From Ophiosphaerella korrae (Eukaryota; Ascomycota; Dothideomycetes; Pleosporales; Phaeosphaeriaceae), in NCBI GenBank assembly GCA_028456385.1, contig JALNQF010000005.1, positions 310,001 through 374,000 of the forward strand: a stretch of DNA of 64,000 nucleotides. Direction: 5' to 3'. Made by a program: the position numbers and the translations under genes. How positions within the stretch are numbered: position 1 is the stretch's first letter; each line of letters begins with the position of its first letter. The notes beneath the pieces were generated by a model. It saw nothing but the letters and a program-made list of their open reading frames with translations, was not told where the DNA came from and ran no database searches. Below are positions 55,885 to 64,000 of this stretch, piece after piece.

Positions 55885-58800
55885 ATGGTCCTCATTGAGA
55901 ACCAAGAGTACCTCTGCGAAGAGGAAAAGCGACTGAAGGCCGACCGTGAACGCACCGCTTATTGGAAACGATGGGGTCCTTATGTTGCCGAGAGGCAATG
56001 GGCTACAGGTCAGATCTCGCGTGCCCAATGTTTCCAGTGAGCTATGCTAACGCGTAACAGTTCGAGAGGACTACTCGTGAGTGACACTGACGCCTCTATT
56101 TCTCTCTCTCTCTCCTCCTTGCTAATAGATCTTTACAGCCATGATGGAGATGCTTGGAGCCGTAGATACCTTTGATCTGGCCATTGGACTTGACTTACTC
56201 AATTGCAGATTTCACTCACGACATGGCCCGCTCGCGCGCCTTTCGCTGGGGCGAAGATGGTATCGCTGGTGTTTGCGATTCACACGGCCTGCAAAACGTT
56301 GCCTTTGCCTTCTGGAATGGAGAGGAGTGCGTGCTTTGCTCCCTCATCTCCAAGTCCAAACATCTAACAAGAGTTCAGCGACTTTCTAAAGGAACGGTTA
56401 TTCGGCCTTTCGAATCCTCAGGGTAACCATGGCGAATCACTCAAGGAAGCCCATTTTCATTTGGACAATACTCCCACCGTTCGTCTCTCCGAATCCGCCT
56501 ATGGCGTTGCTAACTACTTCAATAGCACTCGTACATGAAATTCCTGTACAAGCTACCTCAACGCGCTTTCCCGTACGAAGACCTCATCAAGACAAACGCG
56601 AAACGAACCCGACTCGAGAAGGAGTACAATATCGTTGACACAGGGTGTTTTGACGATGATCGATATTGGGATATATTCATCGAGACTGCGAAAGAGGCGG
56701 ACGACGCAGAAGAACTACTTTTCCGAGTCACAGCATACAATCGAGGACCTGAACCGGCCCCATTGCACATTGTTCCTCATGTGTGGTTCCGGAATACCTG
56801 GGCCTGGGGACATGAAGATGAAAAGAAGAAGCCTTCTATCCGGAAGATTGGCCCAACGACGGCACAATCAAAACATTACAAGCTCGGCGATCGTTTCTTC
56901 CAGCTATCACCTTCTCCTGGTACTGGTTCGAGTGGCGACGATGTGCAGCCGGAGTTTCTCTTCACTGAGAATGACACCAACTACAAGGCCCTATGGGGGG
57001 TTAAGAATAAGACCCAATACGTCAAGGATGGTATCCATCGCCGAATTGTTGACGACGAGAAAGATGCAGTCAATCCTGCTAATGTGGGTACCAAATGCGC
57101 CGCATGGTACGCTTTTGATGAAGACGAGGGTGTACCGCCTGGGGAATGTGCTGTAGTTCGATTCAGGCTTTCGCGAAGAAATGAGGGCTATCTCGATGAA
57201 GAGCTCTTCGACGATATCGTCGAGCAACGCCGTGCTGAGGCAGACGATTTCTATTACCGGATTAGCCCACTTCCAATGGCCGACGATTTGCGAAACATTC
57301 AGCGTCAGGCATTTTCTGGAATGCTTTGGTGTAAGCAATACTATTACTTCATTTGGGACCAGTGGGCGAACGGCGATCCTGGTATGCCTCCACCACCACC
57401 AGGCCGTAAGGCTATTCGAAATAAAGAGTGGAAACACATGTATTTGGACGATATTTTGTCTATGCCGGACTCTTGGGAGTACCCCTTCTTTGCTGCGTGG
57501 GACAGCGCTTTCCACTGTATTCCTTTAGCCATGATTGACCCTGACTTCGCCAAGAAGCAGCTTGACCTCTTCACTCGAGAGTGGTACATGCACCCCAATG
57601 GCCAGCTGCCAGCGTACGAATGGAATTTTGGCGATGTCAACCCTCCAGTACATGCTTGGTCGCTCTTCAGGGTATTCAAACTTGAGCGCAAGATGTACGG
57701 TCGTGAGGATTTTGACTGTCTCGAGCGCGTGTTCCAGAAGCTATTGCTGAATTTCACCTGGTGGGTGAACCGTAAGGATGCTGACGGAAAGAATATCTTC
57801 GAGGGTGGTTTCTTAGGCCTCGACAACATCGGCATTTTCAACAGATCCGATCCCCTGCCTACTGGAGGTGTTCTCGAGCAAGCGGACAGCACCGGTTGGA
57901 TGGGATTCTACTGCTTGAACATGTTGAATATCTGTCTTGAACTTGCCAAGCGCCGGCGCATATACGAAGACATGGCCTCCAAATTCTTTGAACATTTCAT
58001 TATGATCAGCGACGCGATGCAATACCGTACAGGAGGCGAGTCAAAGCCTCTCTGGAACGATGAGGACGGTTTCTACTATGATGCTATCTCCTGGGGTGGC
58101 CCATGGAGCCACCAGATGCCCGTTCGTTCTCTAGTTGGTTTAATCCCGCTCTACTCAACGTTGACCCTTGAACCGGAAGTCATAAACAAACTTCCAAACT
58201 TCAAGAAACGATTGAATTGGTTCATCAACAATCGCAAGGACACTGCTTCGCGCAACATTGCCTCCATGAAAAAGCGCGGTCAGGGAGATCGTCTGCTGCT
58301 GTCGCTGGTCAGCGAAGAGCGTTTGAAGCGCATTATGACTAGGATGCTGGACGAGAAAGAGTTCCTCGCAGAGCATGGTATACGATCGCTTTCGAAGTAC
58401 CACAAAGATCATCCCTACTCCATGGAGGTGAACGGCCAAAAGTACGAGGTCGCCTATCTTCCAGGAGACTCAGATAGTGGGCTTTTTGGCGGTAACAGTA
58501 ATTGGCGCGGCCCGATTTGGATGGCAGTCAACTTCCTATTGATTGAATCTTGTCAGAGATTTTATCTCTACTATGGCAACGACCTCAAAGTGGAATGTCC
58601 AGTCGGATCTGGAGATTACATGCATCTTGGTCATGTAGCCGAGGAACTGCAGCATCGGCTTCAGCATCTGTTCGCCCGAGGTGATGATGGTAGAAGAGCC
58701 ATCAACGACGGAAATCAGATGTTGGATTTTGACCCGAACTGGAAAGAGTACATGTGGTATCATGAGTTCTTTGATGGCGACACTGGGCGTGGCCTTGGAG

Positions 58801-59357
58801 CAACACATCAGTGTGGCTGGACTGGGCTGATCGCGAAAATGATACACGACACTGGGTAAGTTGGGTCCAACTTTAGCTTTGAAACGTTTATCTAACATTC
58901 AAACAGTATGACTTGTCGTCTACCACAGACACCACGCACTCCTACCGGGGCTGCGGCACACTACTTTGATGATGTATTTACTACATCGGGCAAGCCGAAG
59001 AAGCCCCATCACCTTCGCCGATCTTCCACTAGCCGTAGCATTGGCTTCCGGAGTGATTGGGAGAGTTCTGCCAATGGTGATGACGACGAAGCTGGTCTCA
59101 GCCCAGTCAATCGCAAAAACTCAATAGGCTACCTGGATCAAGATGCCATCGAGCAAAAGCATGCTATGCAGGAACGACTGAATCACTATGTGAGTGGACA
59201 ATTGGAGCGGGTCAAGACTGGCCTTGCGGACGTTGAGGTTGACGAATTCGAAACTACTTATGATGGCTCGTCAGGCCGAAGGACTAATGGGCATAACCGA
59301 CGGGAACGTCAGGAGCGCGGCGGCTACTTTGAGCATGATCCATACTTCAGTAAGTGA
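55885..59357 (+). CDS. GH63-like six-hairpin glycosidase with C-terminal tail
   Basis: Probable alpha-glycosidase of glycoside hydrolase family 63 in the broad sense (MGH/YgjK-like). Seven exons: 55885-56008, 56061-56076, 56139-56161, 56209-56326, 56379-56478, 56526-58855 and 58907-59357, giving 1053 aa. The two short exons (16 and 23 nt) rebuild [21 protein letters not shown], followed by [18 protein letters not shown]. The catalytic part holds [60 protein letters not shown] and [16 protein letters not shown]. There is no signal peptide, so it is probably cytosolic, unlike ER glucosidase I. After the domain (about residue 903) a 150-residue Ser/Arg/Asp-rich tail follows ([15 protein letters not shown]). 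The substrate may be a glucosyl- or mannosyl-glycerate-type compound, by analogy with bacterial relatives. Confidence 0.87.
56101..56114. repeat. (TC)n run inside an intron
   Basis: Seven TC units within the intron between the 16-nt and 23-nt exons of the GH63-like gene; it serves as part of the pyrimidine tract of that intron. Confidence 0.8.
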
Positions 59358-60394
59358 GCGGAAAGATGAAGCTTCGTTTTATTGTTTTTGGTGTTGCCAA
59401 CTGGCGGAGATTCACCTAGACAACCTACCTCCTTAAACCTAGATTAAATCGAAACAATAACCTTGTCCTTGTTCTGTCTCTGATATGCAACCACTTACCT
59501 ACCATAAATGCAGTTCAACTTTTATTCAAAAGTAGCGTATGGCGAAGTCACGTGTTAGCGCGGCGGGGCCGTGCGATTGTTTGCGGGGCCCAAACAACGT
59601 CCCTGAGATGTTCAATCGAACACCACGAGCACGCAGATATCTTTCTCGCTCTTGCCCCAGAAGTGTCTTTTAGCCTTTTCTCGTTGATGATAGTGTAAAT
59701 ACATCGCAGTGAGTTCACCACATTCCAACTAGTTTGCTATTGCCTTGCTAACCACCGTTGGAATGCAACCAGGCGTTGAGACACCCCACGCCCTTCGGCC
59801 CACTGATAAGCCTTTGTGCAGCTATTCATAAGCCATGTCAGGCTTCGTAACTACAATGTTCGTCTCCTCTTCTCCATGTTTTCATCCCGCGTTCCCCACG
59901 AGGCCCAAGCCCCTCTACCAATCTTCACTTTCGCCGAGAGCCACAGCTATTCGAACTTCCGCATGGATTCGGATGCGATAGAATACAATGAGAGTGATCC
60001 GGATAGAGAATTCGAATTTGAAATAGATCGCCCTAGACGCGGATTCGACCTTGAAAGGCCACTGGAAACATACCAAACCCCGCTACAAAAGATCAAGGAA
60101 GCATTGCGAATAAAATGAGGTGGTGCATATACATCTTCAAAATCGCTAGATCCAAAGTCTCCATCGAATCTTCAATCACTCAAGAGTTTAAATAACCCCA
60201 GGAATCACTTCACCAACTACTCCCAGAAGCTCTTTCCTAGTACCAATATCCCAAAAATCAAGGCCTGCACGGTCGAAAACACATATCCAGGATCCCAAGC
60301 AGCTCTAGAGGGCTTAGTAGATACAGGCAGTATTCTTAGTCCTATTGCTAGGGCCCAGGAATATTCATCGTGTGGCAAGAATTATTTCACGGGC
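59358..60394. other. Mob1 upstream region with a doubtful small frame
   Basis: About 1 kb between the glycosidase and the first firm Mob1 codon. A frame at 59816-60118 encodes a short acidic/basic peptide (SDPDREFEFEIDRPRRGF) whose last codons precede ATGAGG. It could be a small gene, a leader-encoded peptide or chance. An upstream Mob1 exon may also lie here. Confidence 0.35.
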
Positions 60395-61156
60395 ATGCGC
60401 TTACTTTCTTCATTCTTTAGTAACCCACGAACTCGTGCACCCTTCAAGCCGCAAAAGTCGAGTCGAGGCACGAGCAGCTGGCAACTCAAGCAATATGCGG
60501 AAGCTACACTTGGTAGTGGTAGTTTGAGGAAAGCTGTGAAACTACCTGAAGGAGAAGACAAGGACGAATGGCTGGCAGTCAATGGTCAGAAATGCCACTC
60601 GATAGTTGAAAAACTACTGATTCCAAAGAGTAGTCGTCGATTTCTACAATCAGATAAATCTGCTATATGGATCCATCACTGAATTCTGTTCACCGCAGAG
60701 CTGCCCAGAGATGAAAGCTACTGACGAGTAACTATTTTCAACCGGATCAATCTCCTGCATATCTAATACCGCAACAGATTTGAGTATCTCTGGCAAGATT
60801 CAGAAACCTACAAGAAACCCACCAAGATGCCGGCTCCTCAATATGTCGAGCATCTCATGGCTTGGGTGCAATCCAATGTCGATAATGAAGCCATGTTTCC
60901 TTCTCGGATTGGCGTACCCTTTCCCAAGGCCTTTCCGTCATTGATCAGAAACATGTTCAAGCGTTTATACCGCGTCTATGCACACATCTACTGCCACCAC
61001 TACCCAGTCATCATCGAATTAGGCCTTGAACCGCACCTCAACACCAGTTTCAAGCATTACGTGTTGTTCATCGACGAGCATGGGTTGGCGACTGGCAGCA
61101 AGGACTTCTGGGGGCCCCTAGGAGATCTTGTAGAGAGTATGTTGAAGAGCGATTAA
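60395..61156 (+). CDS. MOB1: Mob1 kinase activator
   Basis: Co-activator of NDR/LATS-type kinases (Dbf2/Sid2) in mitotic exit and septation. Exons 60395-60584, 60634-60727 and 60778-61156 give 220 aa. The order is [58 protein letters not shown] rebuilt across intron 1, the zinc-ligand segment [31 protein letters not shown] rebuilt across intron 2, then [18 protein letters not shown] with the zinc His pair, and [13 protein letters not shown] at the end. All zinc ligands are present. The ATG at 60395 is the first in frame, but a strong acceptor-like TTTCTTCATTCTTTAG just after it suggests the natural first exon may lie further upstream. Confidence 0.93.
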
Positions 61157-61466
61157 GGGGTCGTAATGCATGGACGTATCATGACACAGGCCTTGGGTGC
61201 CATCCAGCAATATTGTGGCCAACACGAAGCTACATTTTGAGGATAGGTTTTATGGCGTTATGGTAGGGCGTATGACTCAACATGGGAGGTGGATATCACG
61301 AGCATCTACCTCCAAATGATGTATGAATAATAATGATGACTGGACATAACTTTCAAGTACCTCATATCATAACCAAGTGATTAAGCTGTTTGAGAAACCT
61401 CACTCGAAACTTTCAACATATCTTCCAAGTCTCTCCCAGCTACCCACCAGGTCGACATAAAATACC
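61157..61466. other. Convergent 3' region
   Basis: About 310 bp between the Mob1 stop codon and the end of the BTB gene; presumably both 3' UTRs. Nothing else seen. Confidence 0.45.
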
Positions 61467-62627
61467 TCAAGGAGGTAGAGAAAAAAACCTCACTGGCCTC
61501 CCCTCATGTGCTAACTTATCCCCATTCAACCTCACCTGCTCCAAATCCCGCCTCGTTACCCCCACTACCACCCCAACTACTCCCGCCAACCGCGCCTCCA
61601 ACTCTGCCCCAATCCCACACCTCTCATCATGACAATTCGATTCCTCCCCATCCTTCAACGCCCCCGTCCCGCGAATCCACTGCGCAATTCGCGGACTCGT
61701 CAGCACCTGCAAGACAAGCTCCGCAGCATCGAGAATGTCGTCGGCATAGCGTTCAGGACCATGCTTCATGCGCATGAGATCGATGTCGTGGTCGTGCAGG
61801 TAGCGCTGGAGCCCGTAGAAGTTGCGGGCGGTACAGATGCGTCGTTCCCAGAGCGGGGCGGCGGTTACGTGGCAAGTGGGGGATTCGAGCATGTTGGCGA
61901 GGAAGGCTTGCGTCGTGTGGATGAGAGCTTGGATGAGGGTGCGGCGGGCGGTGTAGAGGGTTTCTTTTTTTAGGGGGGGTTAGGTCTAGCGTGTGGAGGG
62001 GGGGCTATGGGGCTTACGGATTGGGGCGAGGGGGAGGGGGATTTCGTTGATGAGGGGGAGGGATGTGTGTGGGAGGAGCATGATTCTGTTTGCGTTGAGG
62101 GCGCACGTTGTTGCGAGGTGGGCTGCGAGGCGCACATAGTCATTTTGCAAGCCGAATTGCCACGCGACGAAGATCCATTGTTCGTAGCCCGGGTCGAGGA
62201 TGTGGGGGCGGTGCGGCGAGACCCAGGCGTCGAGGTGGCCAATAAGGAGGTGATTGAGGTCGTAGCGTCCAGCGAGTTGGGCGAGGCAGACGAGTTCGGT
62301 GAGGGAGAGGGATTCAGGCAGCTTTGGGGTTTGGACGTGCGCGATGTAGAGGATTAGACGCATGGCGTCGGCGTCGTCATCTGGGAAGCGGATTTTGTTG
62401 GTGACTTTTAGACCGCGGCGTGAACGGCGAGTATTGCGCTTCATCGCCTCCTTCTAGTAGGCACTCATGTTTGCTACGTGTGGTAGGGAGACATGGAACT
62501 TGCGAATGCCAGTTAGTGAATCCTCTCTCCCTACGATGATGATCGCTTTTTGGGAACGACTCTCGTTAGTCGTGAGAAACTCTGTTCGGTCGAACCAAGA
62601 AATCCGGGAGTCTTCCTCGCTGGACAT
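61467..62627 (-). pseudogene. BTB/POZ-like protein gene with in-frame stop
   Basis: Two segments, 62627-62018 and 61963-61467, join in one phase to 369 codons and read as a fungal BTB-like protein. The start MSSEEDSRISWFDRTEF leads into KAIIIVGRED and RKFHVSLPHVANMSAY, matching the first strands and helix of a BTB fold. At 62454-62456 a TAG interrupts the frame, immediately followed by KEAMKRN and, further on, IRFPDDDADAMRLILYIAH and LVCLAQLAGRYDLNHLL, which continue the same domain. The second segment has FLANMLES and ERRICTARNFYGLQRYL. No splice choice I could find removes the stop without breaking the frame. Either the gene is inactivated, or the call is affected by sequencing error (TAG from TGG or TAT/TTC codons). 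Confidence 0.6.
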
Positions 62628-62989
62628 AGCGATGGTTGTGAGCGATTGGTCGGTCTTAGTGATACAATAGCGATGTTGAGTGATGATCCTTTGTACGAAG
62701 GGATAATAGATGATGAAGTGAAAGACTGCGGTGGGTGAAAAAGGTACCTCTTCTAATGCGATTTGAGAAAGTGCGGCTGTCAAATATTTGATGAAGTGGA
62801 GAGATGAAGGAGCGATAGGCTGCTAGCACACTATCGAAGTGTTCCAACGTATTCAAGTTTGTTAACCAGGGCGAGAGAATCGAAGCCTGGAACACTCTAG
62901 ACATGTGTGTTATTGAGTCTATAGTAATTTTGTAGAGTCGAAAGCCTTCTTGCTCCTGCATTGGGGCAAAGGTCATGCAGTGCGATTTC

Positions 62990-63442
62990 TCAATCGCTAT
63001 TTACGTACCCCATTCCTCGCCTCCACCATCCCCAAACCGCTAGACCCTCCATATTTGCCCCAAACTCTTTGACGCTTTCAACCTCTTCCAGTTTGCCATA
63101 AGTGACGCTCTGCTTTTGCGGACCCTGGTGGTCGACTTCTTGTGCTGCAGGTTTCTTCACCAATTGGAAGTCCTTGTATCGTAACCTTTGTACATCCGAT
63201 ACCCAGGCTTTTACTCCTGACTCAGAACCTTGGCAGTACATGATGCCTGGACATCCTCCATAGCGGAGCAGTGCGTAGATGTTGTGATTCGCCGCGGCTT
63301 GCCGCAATTTGGCAACTTTCTTACGAGAGGTAATATGGTGTGTACGTATTAGGGCATTGAATATAAGACCTGACATGCCATTGATGTGGAAACAGTCTAT
63401 TTCGAAAGGATAAGTTGAGAAGAGGAGTGGTGGTAGGACCAT
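62990..63442 (-). CDS. Small protein, possible PRP3 C-terminal/DUF1115-like fold
   Basis: A 150-aa frame from the ATG at 63442 (MVLPPLLFSTYPFEIDCF). The middle segment, about residues 48-100, reads KVAKLRQAAANHNIYALLRYGG, then CPGIMYCQGSESGVKAWVSDVQRLRYKDFQL. A Pro-Gly-(I/V)-x3-x-G turn followed by a helix and a final basic-aromatic strand is the pattern of the DUF1115/PRP3 C-terminal domain found in RWD-type proteins. The match is by eye and moderate. The C-terminus is polar and ends in a Trp/Gly-rich WGWWRRGMGY. No signal or membrane segment is present. It could also be a lineage-specific protein. Confidence 0.6.
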   Translation of the reverse strand: MVLPPLLFSTYPFEIDCFHINGMSGLIFNALIRTHHITSRKKVAKLRQAAANHNIYALLRYGGCPGIMYCQGSESGVKAWVSDVQRLRYKDFQLVKKPAAQEVDHQGPQKQSVTYGKLEEVESVKEFGANMEGLAVWGWWRRGMGYVNSD

Positions 63443-63499
63443 TGTAGCTTGGAAGTGGTATCGCTCAAACACGTGACGTCACTAGCGCGAATTGATTTT

Positions 63500-64000
63500 C
63501 CAAGACCGCAGAATGCCGATGACGTGCAGCAGAAGTTTAAGCAACAAATCTGCACGACGACCGCATGGATCGACTCGGCATACGGGCATTTGCGACTTCG
63601 ACTTGAAAGTAATGAAGCTTTCTGTGCTTCACGCCCCGTCGCCTTCGGTACTGAGCTTCCTCCGATCTCAAGTAAAGTGTGCTTTCAACCCGCCCACAGC
63701 GCCCTCCGCCCGTCTAGCAAGCCAGCGATGTACATATACCGCAAAAGCATGGCGACCAGCCTCAGATAATACGAGGATTCGATGTAGTATTTCATACCCC
63801 TCCGAACTTTGTGCTCGCCGCGACTTCTCGACTAGCCGACCGCACAATGTCTGGGATGTTTTTAGATCCGCTCGACGACGCAAGCTGGCCCAGCTGTCAG
63901 CTCCCTCGTCGCCGACTCAAGATGATTATACGAATTCTACAGGCTTTGGAAGCAGCCTCGGCCGGATAATGCGACCTGCAAATGAACTCAAGATGCGATG
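63500..64000 (+). other. Right-edge region, possible start of a plus-strand gene
   Basis: A frame without stop runs from at least 63673 to the edge, ending in a plausible coding stretch (DVFRSARRRKLAQLSAPSSP, FGSSLGRIMRPANELKMR) in the phase of base 63681. It has no good ATG upstream, so a first exon joined by splicing would be needed. A competing ATG at 63847 opens only a 40-codon frame. The gene cannot be resolved here. Confidence 0.25.

Noticed and set aside
62656..62976. 106-codon minus-strand frame upstream of the BTB gene
   Set aside because: No family features and overlaps the likely BTB promoter.
1..64000. Secondary-metabolite cluster, intact transposon, CRISPR array or prophage
   Set aside because: No polyketide or peptide synthase, transposase, integrase, reverse transcriptase or spacer-repeat pattern was found; the intron-rich genes show a eukaryotic nuclear region.

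Overview
The window is ordinary nuclear DNA of a filamentous ascomycete. About 27 protein genes lie on both strands with no operons. Most genes carry one to six short introns (about 45-60 nt, GT...AG, often with a CTAAC/CTAAT branch site). Gene content (AA9 oxygenase with a conserved C-terminal tail, DUF1996, DUF6536, HAP acid phosphatase, F-box-like and BTB proteins, Ypd1, Gep3, Vti1) fits Pezizomycotina, most likely Dothideomycetes/Pleosporales. The order-level call is inference from protein flavour only. Gene models were built by joining open frames at splice signals, and exon lengths were checked for phase.

Layout. 0-5.7 kb: an edge fragment, a short-chain dehydrogenase, then a histidine acid phosphatase and an FMN lactate-type oxidase sharing a promoter. 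5.8-12.3 kb: a Nudix ADP-sugar pyrophosphatase, an AA9 monooxygenase interrupted by an in-frame TAA, a four-helix membrane protein and a secreted DUF1996 protein. 13-23 kb: the SNARE Vti1 divergent from an FAD amine-oxidase-like protein, a 2.5 kb gene-free stretch, a DUF6536 membrane protein and a single-pass membrane protein. 23.6-34.6 kb: a Gyp5-type RabGAP, a triple-KH RNA-binding protein and xanthine dehydrogenase. 34.8-38.3 kb: two tandem F-box-like genes. 39-47.9 kb: a 2H phosphoesterase, the phosphorelay protein Ypd1, a 2.2 kb gene-free stretch, and mitochondrial aspartate aminotransferase divergent from the mitochondrial GTPase Gep3. 48-51.4 kb: a Mnn10-type mannosyltransferase divergent from mannose-6-phosphate isomerase. 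51.9-64 kb: two proteins of unknown role, a GH63-like glycosidase, Mob1, a BTB gene broken by an in-frame TAG, a small conserved-looking protein and an edge fragment.

Most neighbours are functionally unrelated housekeeping genes. The plausible functional links are PMI with Mnn10 (making and using mannose donor) and aspartate aminotransferase with Gep3 (both mitochondrial, 348 bp shared promoter). I found no biosynthetic cluster, intact transposon or CRISPR array. The most unusual feature is a probable 3-nucleotide microexon in the aspartate aminotransferase gene. The two in-frame stops inside otherwise continuous genes, the F-box pair and the GH63 protein with its tail are next in interest.
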